A stretch of 64,000 nucleotides of DNA from Hydnum rufescens UP504 (GCA_014904985.1 MU129131.1:12705-76704), one strand, 5' to 3'; positions 48,130 to 60,975 are shown, counted from the first letter of the stretch. Numbers and translations: made by a program. The notes: generated by a model not told the origin, from the sequence alone.

Positions 48130-51100
48130 CTATGCAGGGGTATTTAGATTTCTCTCAGAGACCTGGGAAAATAAGAGCAGACGCACTCGTTCGATGTACT
48201 CCTTTTCCAAGAGAGTCTCTATCGCCTGTGAGGTGATCATTAGCGAACGAACCTCGGAGCAACGCCGAGTAGATGTTAACATACTTTCTTGATGTCAGGA
48301 ATCTTTGGTGTGAACCTCTGGGATAACTGGACCGTGACCTCGGCAATCAAAGGTTGATTCTTCATAGTCTGGAGGGAGGGCACTCCTCTTCAGTACATAC
48401 GCCATAGGGCCCCCAAAGAGCCGTGAATTACCTTTCGGGCTTTCATTATTCTTGACAGAATTGAAAATGAGCGGTACTGATTGACACCAGCTTGGAATGC
48501 AAGAAGGTACTCACCGAACGATAGTGGCCTGGATCACGTACTTCCGGTCCTCATCAACACTCTTGAGCACTTCAGAGGCTTCGGCTTTGACCTCGGCCTT
48601 AATAGGTTGATTCAGGTTGACACGGATCTTCTTCGACTTGAAATCTGTTAGATGGTACATTAATGATTGCTCGAGAACCACAGACGAGATCAGACCGCCC
48701 ACTTGGATTGAGATCGTATTGATCCTGTTCCTCGTTAATCAAGATCTTAGCTTTCACTAGGACACTGAGAATCTGTAGCATCGTGTCTTTCGGAAGATTC
48801 GTCGCAGCAATGAGCTCATCAAGAGACAATGTATCATTGTCGTTGTATTGGACCAACACCGCTGTCTGGTATGTGCTTGTCATGAGAATGTATTTCTGGT
48901 TAAGATAGTTTGTCCGCAGTTCGTTCTTCGAGTAATTCCATAGCCAGGTCAATTTTCGACCTCTAGTAAGATGAAAAACGAGATTCAGTAATTTGTTCGT
49001 AAGTGTTATAAGTGGCGACTTCACGCACGAATGCTTCTGTTGGTAATACCTCTGGAAGCGCTCATAGGTCTTGGACAGGTCTTCTGGGATGTTGAACGAA
49101 TGTGTGGGCGGGGCTAGAGGCCAAAAGTTGGTACCAAGGACCATAACGGAAAAGCTGATATCTTCTGGATCGGGCAAGCTCTCCTGCTTCTCCTTGAACT
49201 GCTGAGTCAGATCTTTACTCAGGCTCATATCTACGGAGGACGAGGGATGGAATGAGGTTGAACTTCCGAGAGTGAGAAGAGCGAACGCACCTGTAAACAT
49301 GCGCTGTAACTTGTTCGTATATTCGAAGCCGCAAGCCTCTTTCAATTTGGAGATCATACTCGCTTCGGATTCCTCGGAAGCCGATACGCCGTGGATCAGA
49401 CGCTTGGAGAGCTTCGTGCTGTAAAACGTCTGGAAGACATCCTTATCCTCAATGTATTTGAACAGAATCATCTGCGTAACGTGTGCCACGTGGGTTCAGG
49501 AAGCCGATACGAGTTGCTGAAAAAACGCACCACTTGGTTCAATGCATCTTCCAAATCGCCCTCTTCACTAAGTTTATTGTTCTTGCGGAGGAGGGCATCG
49601 GCGTGTTTCGCGAGTAACTCTGGGGATTTCGTGGTGGATGTTCCTGTCGCCCCATTCTTGTTGACGAAGTCTTTGCAAGCCTGGCCAAATGAGAAGGATT
49701 AATATCCATGGTGCACATAAAATAAAGGAAATAGAAGTGAGACCTACCCGATCCAGACTAGCGACAAATCCGGCTTCGCCTCGGAAACTTCGGTTGACAG
49801 TATCGGCATTTTTCTTATGCACCTCGAGGAGTGCGTCAACATAAGTTTTGGGCTCCTGGGGGTAATTCAAATCCGATCTCAGAGCGGTTCTTACACCCGA
49901 ATACGAAGGCAGCACGTACGAGACCGTCAATACCCCCCTCTGGGATCACCTTCGATACGGCATTCAAGCCAGACGCCTTCACATGCTCCTCGAATTTCGA
50001 ACGTAATGGTTCAAGTCCGTCCTGGATCCGGGAGAGAAGAGAGTACATCCGCTGCAAATCTAGGAAGATAAAAAAGCGTGAGAAGATACACACAACGGGA
50101 CAATCCCAGGCGACCTTCGTCCTTGTCGTAGTCGAGAAGATTCTGGAAGTCAGCGATGAGGATATCTTTGTGATCTGCAATGAGTCTCTCCTCGCATTTG
50201 CTTAGTAGCTTATAGCGCGAGAGAATTAGACACATTAATGAGGCACCGAGAAAGTGAACATACCGTCTTCCGGGTAGTCGTACTGAGATAACGTTCCACT
50301 CTATCTTCCTCTTCGCGTAATCTATCCTCTGCCTTCTTCATGTACGCACTAACGCTGTTTTCAGCCAAGAATGTTTTGGATTCAATTGCGTAATGTTCCG
50401 ATGTCGCCTCGATGAATGGTATCTCGAAGTGTGCCTTGTACACGTCAAAATTCGCTTTGTTGGTATCCGCCTCGTCCAACCCCAGCGAAACTATGGTGGT
50501 GCACGCGTGTCAGTAAGGCGGTTTCATGAAACGAATTTCAGGCCAAGATCATGCAGACCAAATGAGTCGATGACCTTCTTTACAAGCCCTGAATCTATCG
50601 TTTGCCCGTTCCGTTGTGATTCGATTAAGCGCAAGACGGCATTAGCTAGCTTCTTGTTTTTGCTCTGAACTGGCTCGAAGAGATAGGACTTCCACTGTAC
50701 AAGGGAGAGTGTGTAGACATTGTAGACGCCTTTGCGCCCCTCGTCCTTCTCGCGCTTCACCCAGTGTCGATTGAGATATGTGAAAAGACGGTTCACATAA
50801 TTGGCACCCGTCGTGTATCGGTCCCATTCTCCTGCATAGTATCGCAGCAACGGCTCGTCCGCTAGAGGTTCCGAAGTCTGGAATAGAGGTTTCAATCTCT
50901 TCGACGTCAATCATAAAATAGTACAAAACTGCCTTACGTCTCTCAACACAACAAGATGTGAGTTAAAATAGCGGATAAGGTGGTTGTAGAGATCAGATCC
51001 CATGAGGTTGGCGCCCGCTATCAAGAGACACAAAACTTAGATAAGCCCAAACAGAAAGTTCGAGTTTGGGATGCCCACTTCTACCACCTAGCATGCTGTG

Positions 51101-51433
51101 ATCTAGAGAGCCATGCATCCGTGAGGAGGTACAGTAGTTGTAGGCGACGGTATACAGCGCCATATATTTTTGATACGACACCCCATCTTTTAGTCTATCC
51201 AGAAAAGCCAATGCATTGGAAAATATGCAAGAAAGTGAAAGTACTTGGTTTACCTGGTCATGATATGATCTACGCCTATCAGATGCATGCGTAAGTGTGG
51301 TGAGCACGTGTGGATCCGCGTCGGGTTAGGGGATACGATAAGGCAAGACCTTACCTTCCTCCAAGAAAGCCCACGTCGTACTCAAGTCCGCACTTGCAGG
51401 AGGCATGCTTGCAAGCGACGTTGAGTGAGCCAT
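48130..51433 (-). CDS. CUL1: Cullin-1, SCF ubiquitin-ligase scaffold
   Basis: Scaffold that binds SKP1-F-box at its N-terminus and RBX1 at its C-terminus. Start MAHSTSLASMPPASADLSTT then WAFLEEG (ATG 51433-51431). N-terminal cullin repeats: GVSYQKYMALYTVAYNYCTS, EPLLRYYAGEWDRYTTGANY, YLNRHWVKREKDEGRKGVYN, LRLIESQRNGQTID, KAEDRLREEEDRVERYL. Cullin-homology domain: VNRSFRGEAGFVASLDR, FKYIEDKDVFQTFYSTKLSK, CGFEYTNKLQRMFTDMSLSK, FWPLAPPTHSFNIPEDL, RGRKLTWLWN. The winged-helix end has IVRIMKARK, whose IMK lysine (near 48440) is the expected NEDD8 site, then QRFTPKIPDIKK and LLEKEYIER. About a dozen introns. The last residues (VSERNLNTPA) differ from the usual Y-x-Y-L-A end; the final splice could be wrong. 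Confidence 0.93.
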
Positions 51434-51783
51434 ACTGTCAGTCCTTACTTGAGTTAGTCAGAAAATCTCGCGATTGCTATTGGATGAAGGGCAGCATGTC
51501 CGTCAGGAACGTGACCCACGCAAAAGGGCGATCGAACGAGGGTTACCTTGGGAAGAGACTTCGGAATGAGGATATTGCCAGGGGTGTAGGTTGATACAAA
51601 GCTGTCGTCGCAAATTGCCGAATATCAATGTAGAAGGCCACACCAGTCTCACACATCATGATTGCAAAGCGGTATGTATTATATAAACTATGGAAGGTCC
51701 ACTGTGACAGAAAGAAACCGAAAGAACGAAAGGCATGATCCGAACTGGTAATACGCTACCACCAATCAACCATCTACCATTAG
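51434..51783. other. Intergenic, CUL1 upstream region
   Basis: About 350 bp between the SEC9 stop and the CUL1 start, same strand. It should hold the CUL1 promoter; no sharp motif seen. Confidence 0.5.
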
Positions 51784-52983
51784 CTACTTAATTCTGCGAA
51801 GCTACGGGGGGAAGAGTGTAAGCAGATAGAAGGGACGAGAGAGATTGAGAATCACGCACCCGATCCGTAGTCACGTCGACACGGCCAGTCAGTTTGCCTG
51901 TCTTGTTCGCGATGTCATCGATGCGAACGTTCTGCTTGTCGAGCTCGTCGCTGGCAGCAAGGGCTATCGCATGCAGACCCTTAGTGGCCTGTGCAATGGC
52001 ATCCAGGTTATCATCTAGTTCATCCTCTAGCTCGTCATCAGAAGCTGTCTTTTCAAACTGGTACCGCTTCCGCTGTTCCTGGCGTGTACGCTGCACTTCG
52101 GGGGCGAGCACACGCCGTCCACTGAGAGTTTCCTCGCCATTGCTCCCGTCTCGTCCGTAGGCGACGGCGCTACCGATGCGATTCTGTGAATCTCGCACGT
52201 CCTTCAAGGCCTTTTCGCGCTGCTCCTGTTGTTCATCATAGCGAGCTTTGATCTTGGCTTCGTTCGCCGCCCGCTTAGCATCTTTGTTGAAGACGATGAC
52301 CGGCCGGAAGATGGAGCGGTTGAGCTGCTTAAGTTCATCAGTACGGTCCTCGGCGCGAAGAGCATGCGCCTTCCCCATGTCGATGTGGCGTTCTGTATTT
52401 GCAAGTTTCTCTACAAAACACATTTGAATTAGAGCCTGTGTCAACTCCAAGTCAAGCGTAGCACACCGGATTGATCGCCAAGCTTTAATAGAGTGTTTCG
52501 GGCGGTCTCTTCAGCCTCACGAGCAATACGGAGAGCATTTCGAGTCGAGTTCACCGAGTCCTGCTTGATAAATCTCGTCTGCTGCTTGATACCCTCCACC
52601 TCCTCATCCTCCTCCTCCTGCGTCTGAGACTGCTCAGGCTCGTTTCCGTCGCCTCCAGGTCCACCGAAGCGATCGGGGGGTGTTGCGAAGCTACTTCCGA
52701 CCTTCGCCTTGGCGGGAACATACCCAGAGAAGAGCTGCTGGCGATCGGCGTCTGCATTCCCATTGCGAGCATAGGGGTCGCTAGCTATGCCTCGAGATGA
52801 CCCTTCTGTGCCAGGGAACCTGTCGGAAGGCACAGATGAGACTACGGTTGGGTGTGAGTAGGGAGGGGGCTGCGGAGAAGCCGAGCGACCGATGGTACGG
52901 GTAGGCCCGGAGTGGTTTCTTGTAGATACTGGATCAGGAACTGGAGGGATCTCAAGACCGGACTTTTTGCGAAAAAAGGACAT
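51784..52983 (-). CDS. SEC9: SEC9/SNAP-25-type t-SNARE
   Basis: Plasma-membrane Qb,Qc-SNARE for exocytic vesicle fusion. ATG 52983 gives MSFFRKKSGLEIPPVPDPV, a Pro/Ser-rich N-terminal part, then the Qb SNARE motif around IKQDSVNSTRNALRIAREAE (52570-52500) and LKLGDQS|EKLANTERHID across a 57-nt intron. A linker follows (DELKQLNRSIFRPVIVFNK). The Qc motif LDDNLDAIAQATKGLHAIAL and LDKQNVRIDDIANKTG run through VDVTTDR, and after a last intron the protein ends LRRIK. There is no transmembrane helix, as expected. One GTG codon lies immediately before the chosen ATG. Confidence 0.93.
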
Positions 52984-53930
52984 CACAGCAGGAAGGAACT
53001 AGAGAGGCAACAGGAAGAGTTGACGAGTTGATCTAGCGACTCTCGGCAGTTGCCGGGACTAATTGGCAACATCCGGATGCAAATCCGGAAACTCGGCGGA
53101 TGTTAGATGCATACGAAACTAGGGCTATAGCTGTATTGGCTGCTGTAGTGTAGAGAGGGTAACGTCTGGGTTAGTGTACTATTTTTCGCACTGCCCCGGT
53201 TCGAAACCTGCGTAAGTCTGAGAGATCAAATCAAGCGCCCATCCCGATGCTCCGGTGTGAAGCGTGCAGGATGTTTGGGAAATGTCGTGCTAACTTATTC
53301 CACACGTTATCTCAACTCCCCATTCATCCCCCGTATGAACCGCCCTTGCGCGCGCAAGAAGTCAGAAATTTCCATTTTTGAAATCTCCGATTATAAATCT
53401 TCTTCAAACTCGCCCGGGACTTCTCAAATAGCTCTAAAAGATAATTATCTACTTCTGTGCATTTTATGGGCCCAAATACCGTATTTATGGACTTACACAC
53501 CCCTCATCTTCCGCCGGGGTTGAGTTCCGGCGCCGAATTTCCGGTCTTTGCTTCCGGATGGACCTTTACTGACAATCATCAGGACCCTGGAAACTCTAAT
53601 AGAGGCAACAAAATCTTCTTTTGAATTGGATCTAAGAGCCTGAAAGCTTGAAAGATGGTTGAAAGGATCCTGACTTTGACAGTTCCTGCATGCAATCAAA
53701 ACCATTGCCAACACCAATTCTCACTGTTATAGATACTGTAACATTTTGGATCTGGTGACACTGAAGACAGTGGAGTTTGTCGGGAGCCATCTTTACCATC
53801 CCTTTCGGTGGTCTTTCACCGGGGTTGACCAGCTCCATCCGCGACATTCTGCTGACGGCAATTCCCATTTAGTTTGACAGGCGGAAATTCCTTCGCAGAA
53901 TTTGAGCAGCTCTGGCAGTCCGGCTATTCG
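52984..53930. other. Divergent intergenic region between SEC9 and the CHR gene
   Basis: About 950 bp with outward-facing starts on both sides. GGTTCGAAACC near 53200 resembles a tRNA B box but no cloverleaf could be drawn. No gene seen. Confidence 0.5.
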
Positions 53931-55848
53931 ATGGTCTCCCATCCGATGCCTCCTATTGCTTTAAAATCTGGAATCAAAGCCACAATAAAGGCCTATTGGC
54001 ACCTCGGACTCACATCCTTCGGCGGGCCAGGTACGAGCACTATATTGAGGTTAGGCCCCTCCGTCATGCTGATATTTACGGACTGTTTTCAGGGGCTCAC
54101 GTAGTGATCCTCGAGCGTCTGTTCGTCCAAAAATTGCAGTGGATTGACGCAAGAACTTTTGCCGACCTATTTAGCATTTCCAATGCACTTCCTGGACCTG
54201 GATCTGTTCAGCTTGCCTTCAGCATTGCTCTCGTGAAATATGGAGAGCTTGCGGGCATGCTAGCCTTTCTTTTTTGGTCGTGAGTGCCGTACTAGTGTCT
54301 GGGGATAGGTCTCTTATCCGTAATATCATTGCAGACTACCGGGGGGACTCGGAATGACTGCTCTTGGCTTTGCAGTTCGAAAATTTCCAAATGAGCTTCC
54401 TCAAATAGTACTGTAAGCATACGTATGGTTGGATGTCTAAACCCTAACTGATCAAACCCAATAAAGGGCTGCTCTGACTGGGATTAACTCTGCAGGTTCA
54501 CTAAACTCCCCTGCTGAGTACACTTATGCTATATGTTTAACTCGTTCTTCAGCTGTAGGTCTTATTGCTCTGGCAGCATATAAGCTCTCCCTGACTACCG
54601 TGACGGATCGGGTCACTCGTCTATTGTTGTGTCTCTCGGCAGCGATGGGGCTGCTGTACACTTCCATATGGCTGTTTCCTACCCTAATGCTGGGTGGTGG
54701 ACTCGTGACCTTGATCTTCGATGAAGCAACTCGGAAGGGAGGGGCGGGGGAATCTTCGGTTACTTCGGCGGCCCCTGATTTGGCCCCGCTCTTGGTGCAG
54801 AGCGATTCACCCTCGGTGCTCGAAGAGGCCAACCCTCGCTCGTCCTCTCGCCTCGCTCTTCATCGTGCCCCCGGCTATGGTGCGACCACTAATGGCACCG
54901 CAAACCACACTCACCATGAGCCTCAGCTCCTCGAAGCGTCCGTGAGCGTGCCGACAAGCATATCGTTTTTGGTCTTCTTTGCTTGTATTTTATGTCTGCC
55001 GTCATTTTTCGCGCTGTTGTGAACAATGCACCACGAATATGGGATTTTGGCATCAATCTCTTCCTCGCCGGTGGGTCCATCAACGTTCCAGCTGTTGTAT
55101 GCCTTCTGGTCAGCTTGCATCCCATTATAGGAAGCATTATCTTTGGGGGAGGTGCAGTTGTTGTCCCCATACTTAGAGAATACGCTGTCGACCCAGGTTG
55201 GGTGCTGGATCGTGACTTCCTCTTCGGCTTTGCAATCCTTCAGGCATTCCCTGGCCCCAATTTCAACTTTTCCGGTAAGATCTGAACCTCCTCTCATGCA
55301 AGTCTTTTTAAACGCTGATTATGTGTTCTGTCCGACAGCCTACCTGGGCGTGCTTGCCAATCCTGATAACCCACTGCTGGGCGCCTTGACTGGCTGGGTT
55401 GCGATCTACACTCCTGGATTAATTCTGAAGTTTGCATTACTTCCATTCTACGTAAAGCTAAGAGAAAAACGTGTCACAAGGTAATAGACCGCCCAATACC
55501 ATTCCCGTCGATTTTAACCATATCTTAATTTCCCCAGGTCCCTTCTCCGAGGCTTAAATGCCGCTGTGCGTACTATTCTTATATTTCCGCCTCCCCTTAT
55601 GCCCCCTAATATTTTGGTATATCTATCAACAGGCTGTAGGTTTGGTCTTTGTCGCTGTCGTTGAACTGTGGAAAGCAGGAGCCCGTACCGGCAAAGGTTC
55701 GACGAGTCTGGACTCGGATACTTGGTGGCTCATTGTTGTCTGCATGTCGTTCGTGAGCGTACAATGGTTCAATAACCCTCCGCCTGTCGCGATCGCGATG
55801 GGTGGAATAGCGGGACTGGGCTGGTATGTCGTGAATGTGGAGACGTAG
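53931..55848 (+). CDS. Chromate ion transporter (CHR family)
   Basis: Membrane protein that exports chromate, or acts on sulfate, in the CHR superfamily. ATG 53931 is the first in frame (MVSHPMPPIALKSGI). The N-terminal CHR domain has YWHLGLTSFGGPG, then after an intron (donor near 54028) AHVVILERLFV, NALPGPGSVQLAFSIALVKY and PGGLGMTALGFAVRKFP. A soluble linker lies at about 54730-54950. The C-terminal CHR half repeats the pattern: FGINLFLAGGSINVPAVVC, GGAVVVPILREYAVDPGWVL, AILQAFPGPNFNF, TGWVAIYTPGLILKF. It ends GLGWYVVNVET. About ten hydrophobic segments; introns keep frame. Two-domain (long-chain) form. Confidence 0.9.
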
Positions 55849-56341
55849 GCATACTGTATGCTGTGTTGGGATTGATAATAATGCTACCGGTCGCCATCGT
55901 TTTCTATTTCCTACGTACTCCAAGCGGACCACCAGCCGGTGCTAAGACGCAATGCGGTAAGCTAAATACACTGCAAGTGTTGTCAGTGTGAGGTCTGGTT
56001 ACGAGACTAAGTGTTGCCGCGACTCGCGCTCGAAGTCGGCTCGAGCCGCAAGCCGAGCCGGATACAAGCTGAGTCAAGTCGCGGGGAAGTCAAGTCGAGT
56101 CGTCCAATCAACTCCAGTAAGCCGAGCTGATCAAGTCAACTCAAGTCGGCTTGAGCAGTAAGACACCAAGAATTTGTTTCACTAGGAAGATGTACCATAT
56201 TTTTCCTTACATTATCTGTCTTAAATGATAGGTTAGCACACTAGATGGTTATGAGCCAATTGAGTCTAGGACCCAGCAGCTTGGATGCCCCAGTGATTCC
56301 AGAAAATTTGAGAGATTTACCTTAACTCTGCTGCCTCATCC

Positions 56342-57270
56342 ATGTCAAAGCATGCAGGCGAAAATTTGCAGCATACTGCCCTAAAGCAGGTGAAGGTCAT
56401 ACCTCCTGCCAGTGATGAGGTGGGTGCCCTAGGGACAGAGGCTGACAACTTAATCTCGGATTCTGCCACCCCTTCAACCCCAGTACTTAACACTACTGGG
56501 ACTGGGACTGGGACTAGCATGGTGGGTAATGTTCCCCAACACCAACCCCCATACAAAGAACCAAAGTTGGGTTGAAGAAGACACCAAGGCAGCAGAAGCA
56601 GCCAATTGGTGCATCCCCTCACCATACACCAACAGCAGCCATCTACCAAAAAAAAGGGTAAAAGCACACAATGTTTGGCACTTTTTTGTGAAAAACAAGA
56701 CTATCAACGCATCCCTTGTGCATAAGTAAGTAACTGTCCAGAGCTTCTCATCTGCATTATTCACAAATATTTAATTAAGGGATCTTCATGATGAGGACCC
56801 AAGGAATGTACAGGACCATACTTAGAAATACTCACCATCTACAAGTATTACTGTTCTTCACTCTCATCTGGAACAGTATCATGCAACCAAGTATGTCACC
56901 ACTTGCAAAGACAAGAATTGGGAAATTTTGATCCCATCTCTTTGTGAGAAACAAAAGCAGCCATGTGTTGAACACACTACATCAATGCCATGCCCTGAGT
57001 TCTCGAGAGAAGGCCTGCTCACACACCTTGTTCAGTGGATTGCCACTGATGACCAGGTGCATTGGTGACATAGTAGCATATCAGTACCTGACTTCTTGTC
57101 CTGGTGCAGTCCTTGAATGTGGTCAAGTGCATAGAGTTTTGCAAGCTCCTCCTATATCTCCATGAGACCCTTGAAGAGGATGACATACTGGGAAGGACCA
57201 AAATTCATGCATCTATTATCAAAGCATGGCAAGATGAGTTTGAGATCTTGAAAAAAGACATGAAGGTATA
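56342..57270 (+). pseudogene. hAT transposase N-terminal part with BED-like finger
   Basis: Reads SKHAGENLQHTALKQVKVIP, then a Gly/Thr repeat and KAHNVWHFFVKNKTINASL, and in the next stretch LHSHLEQYHATK, which has the H-x3-5-H spacing of BED fingers. It is broken by stops near 56825 and beyond 57060. Confidence 0.5.
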
Positions 57271-57454
57271 TATACTGTAATGCTTCATATAGTCACTGTG
57301 CTATAGAAGAAGGGTTGGGAGCTCTGATGACTGTCAAATCAAAATCTGGTTCAGCCAGTGTGTAGATGGGAGACTGTGTTTCTGTTTATTCAAATGGGTT
57401 GGTTTGCTTCAATGGAGAATGGAATGTGATATGGACTAGCTATAGTCAATGATA

Positions 57455-57580
57455 TATCATAGATGCTTATAGGAAGGCTTATACATCTGGGATGCTTATG
57501 GAAAGGCTTATACATTGTGTAGGATGCTTGTGGAAAGGCTTATATGTAGGAGATGCTTATAGAAAGGCTTATATGTTGTT
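57455..57580. repeat. Minisatellite, about 30-nt unit, four copies
   Basis: Four tandem units built on GATGCTTAT(A/G)GAAAGGCTTATA with variable spacers of 6-11 nt. Confidence 0.75.
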
Positions 57581-58279
57581 CATGTTGTGTTGGTCTGTTT
57601 ACTGATATTTGTGTATTCTTGTTTATGTTCTCCTGGTCAAAATGTGGATATCTGTGGATTACAGACTGGTTAGTGCTTGGTTAGTCTTGTTAGTGTCTTT
57701 CTTCCTTCTTTCTTCAAAACCTGATTCATATTTTGTTATGCTTACTTTTCCTTGGATGTCCAGCAACTCTAACCTTAGGTCCTGCAACTATCCTTGGCTT
57801 TAGTGATTTGCATAGAGGGCTTCCAGTGGCTTTGTCTCAACAACCTTGAAGATGACTTAGCTCCAGATGGCTTATAGATAGACTGTTCTTTAGAGGCAAG
57901 CAGAAAAGTTGACAGTGGTTGACAGTGATGATTTCCAGAGAGGAGATGATGGGGGGATACAGGAAATCTACCAGCTTTTATACCTTTCTGAAGGTGGCTG
58001 TGTTTAAAGAAAATGACTCCCTTATGGGTGAGTCATAGGTGAGTCATAGGTGAGAACAAAAGAAAAATAACAAAATGATGTCATAATGCAGTCATAGCTG
58101 AGTCATCCATAGAGTGTGATGTCATAGTGATGTCATTCATAAAGAGAACAAAAGAAATCATAGAGGGGGTGATGTCACCAATTTGCTGAGCATGTGGAAT
58201 GCTTGGAGCATGAGGTCACTGACCATGTGGAGCATTCTGGGAGGTGAAATGAAAGGATATCTCTGGGTTTTGGAGATTA

Positions 58280-58345
58280 ATTTGGGCATAGTCCAATGGT
58301 TAAGGTGTTTTGTTGCTGGTTGATAATGGGAACAAGTGCATGGGA
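58280..58345 (+). other. tRNA-like A-box head, possible SINE start
   Basis: GCATAGTCCAATGGTTAAGG resembles the D-arm/A box of a tRNA (TRGYNNAANGG type). No convincing B box follows within 50 nt and no cloverleaf forms. Repeat-family sequence lies immediately downstream. Confidence 0.3.
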
Positions 58346-58516
58346 TGGTATTTGATGCAAAAACAGCAGTTTGCATCTGTAATAGGTGTTATTGGAATCA
58401 TTCAATGTGGATTTTTAACAGCTTTCTGGGTGCAGTGGTTTGGAGCAGATTGGATGCAAACTGACAGAGAAATTTGTGAAATACTGATGGGTGTTGATTC
58501 TGATAGTAATATCATT

Positions 58517-58908
58517 CTGTAGAGTGCATTTTTGATCTGTTCTTTGTGTTGCTGGTACCATTAGATGTGGATTTTTAACATATTTCTAGGCATAGTGGTT
58601 CTGAGAGGATTGGATGTGAACTAACAGAGAAATTGATTTTTTACTGGAAATTCTGGATTTTGATAGTAATATTAGTCTGGAGAGTGCAGTTTTGGTCCAT
58701 TAGACTTGTGTTTGGTACTGTTTGAAAGGTGTAAATTGTAGCTTTCCAAGCATTATATGGACATACATTTCTGATCAAAACTGATAAAGTTATAGAATGA
58801 ATTTGATTTCTGTGTGTAGCTGTAATTAATTTTGTAATTGGTCATTGTCCAAAGGCTGGAAGTGGTGTGATTTCACATTTTCTGATACTGGATGTTTTTA
58901 TCTTCCAC
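58517..58908 (+). repeat. Repeat family R, plus copy
   Basis: Runs from TCTGTAGAGTGCA to CTGGATGTTTTTATCTTCCAC and is the inverse of 63597-64000. A partial tandem copy of its first part lies at about 58385-58516. Confidence 0.75.
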
Positions 58909-60802
58909 AGTGCCTAACTGGTATACCCAAGAATTCACTTGGCAGGATCTCCTTCACTGTGGATATCTGGTCAGATATCCTGCTCCACTCATTTCTGGTG
59001 ATTACAGCACACTGGATAGAGAGGAGGCCAAATGGCAGCCTTTACCTTTGCTCTGCACTCATAGCTTTTCATTATCTGCCAGGAAGCCATGATGGAAAAG
59101 CTATCTCAGCCACCATCTTGGACATGCTAGAGCAAGTGGACATATTAAAGAAGGTGTGAATGTAATTTTATCATGTATGATGAACTGATCTAAAGTGTCA
59201 AACAGGCAGGATGGTGGACCCTATATAATGCATCAAATAATGACACCTTTATGGCAGAGTTAGAGAAGGCCCTTAAAGCAAGACACATACAGTTTTTGAG
59301 AGACAATAATTGAGTTCAGTTGGTTTGTTATGTAAATTTTGTGTAGCCCCCATGATACTCATGAGAGTTTGGACACCCCAGGTGCTTTGCACATGTAATC
59401 AACATATCTGTCCAGCATATCCTTAAGCTACTAAAGGAAGATCCAAGCAGCAATATCCTCAGCCACCTATGTGCTCTTGTTCACTTTGTGAGAGCATCTG
59501 GGGAATGACAGGTGACATTCAAGGATGTGATAAAGGAGGGGAACCTGACCCACATGTTCAGTCAGGCTGTTCCAAATTTGGAACTCCTTTGTGATGTTGA
59601 TACACAATGGGATTCAATTGAAGATTTTTTCACACTCTGCAAGTATCATGACAATGCTTCCAAGAATTTGACAGATCCTGAATGGAAAACCCTTGAGGAG
59701 GTTGTTGAGATTCTTTTGGTAAGCACATGGGCTACAAATCTAATTCTTTCCCTCATTACTGATGGGAATGCTCAAGTATCCACATGATGTCCAGCAATTG
59801 ATGTCAGGCAAGGTGACACCAACATTGACTGGAGTTCTCCCTGCATTCCAGGGCCTTCAAAATTGTTGGGAAGGCCTTCTTGCTACTGTAACACCCACAA
59901 AGAAGCACTACATTATAGAAGGTATGGAATGGTTGAACAAATATCACAAAAAGGCTGGAAGGACGCTTGCATACACCATGGCCATGGGTGTGTATCTTGC
60001 TATGCTCACTCATTCATTTAATACACCAATGACACTGTAATCCATTTCTAGTCTTAAATCCATCAATTAAGCTTTCCTTCATCATGAAATTCTGGTCACC
60101 AATAGAACAAGAAACAGTGATGGAAGAAATCAAGGCTGAGGTGTGCCCATTCCATTCACAAGCATTCAGTTTCAGTTGTATTAATGATACACATAATTTC
60201 TAAGCTTGCCAAGTACTGTACTATGGGAGCTCCTATCTCTAGGGCCTCAGATTCCATGAAACAAACATCTTGTGCATGACTTAGGCTCAGATTGATCAAT
60301 TCTGATGACAATGAAGAAGAGACAAAAACTGACTTAGAGACCGAGTACACACTCTATGTCTCTGAAAAGTGCACCAGTAGCAAGAAGGATATCCTACTAT
60401 ATTGGCAGGTATGCTCATGTTCTACCTTATAGTTTTGGCATGAAATTCATTGCTGTGTCCACCCTATAGGAGCATGAAACAACATTTCCCATGTTGTTTT
60501 GTGCTTCTATGGACTATCTTCCTATCTAGGCCTTGCCTGTCCTGAGCAAGTGAGTTTTTTCATCCAGTTCTGAGACTCTCACAAAAAGACACAGCTGAAT
60601 CCAGCCTGATTTGATGGAGGCACTACAAATGCTGAAATTCATGCTGAAGAAGGACAGACTCAACTTCATGAATGGCTGGAAGGTCAATCTGTCTGAGATG
60701 GAAGTTCCAGAGGAGGATAAAGAACTGCTTTTGGGGAAATCACTTGGTGTTGCAGACTCAGAGTTGGATGAGATCATGGTTTCAATTCTTAGTGAAGATT
60801 GA
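58909..60802 (+). pseudogene. hAT transposase catalytic part
   Basis: Segments in order: SLGRISFTVDIWSD (first catalytic Asp region, typical of hAT), GSHDGKAISATILDMLEQV, FKDVIKEGNLTHMF, LELLCDVDTQWDSIEDFFTL (the hAT D-V-x-TRW-S block with R changed to Q), DPEWKTLEEVVEIL, a middle domain, KKDILLYWQ, MLFCASMDYLPI (the C-terminal dimerisation block), and the tail NGWKVNLSEMEVPEEDKELL. Stops and frame changes between segments show it is inactive, though introns explain some of them. Confidence 0.7.
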
Positions 60803-60975
60803 AGCTCAATAAATTATGACATTGATTGCCCCAGATCAGCTTGAGTCAACTTGAGTCAACTTGACCAGCTCTGCTTCAGCTTGACTCTTGGGATCAAAGC
60901 TAAAGCTGATGGCAACCACTGGGAGTTGAATGAAGCTGAGCAGAAGCTGAGCCAAGCCGAGTCACAGTGTAGAAG

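Larger units (their letters stand above)
56010..60975 (+). mobile_element. Degenerate hAT-type DNA transposon with nested insertions
   Basis: Both ends carry clustered GAGTCAAGTCG / AGTCAACTTG repeats (56040-56160 and 60835-60965), as expected of subterminal repeats, and a hAT transposase relic lies between them. Base composition is AT-richer than the gene block to the left. I found no 8-bp target duplication, so the exact ends are uncertain. Confidence 0.6.

Noticed and set aside
53150..53225. tRNA gene suggested by GGTTCGAAACC
   Set aside because: The T-arm stem does not pair on either strand and no acceptor, D or anticodon arms could be drawn.
57455..57580. CRISPR-like array
   Set aside because: Only four imperfect units with short variable spacers in a eukaryotic genome: an ordinary minisatellite.
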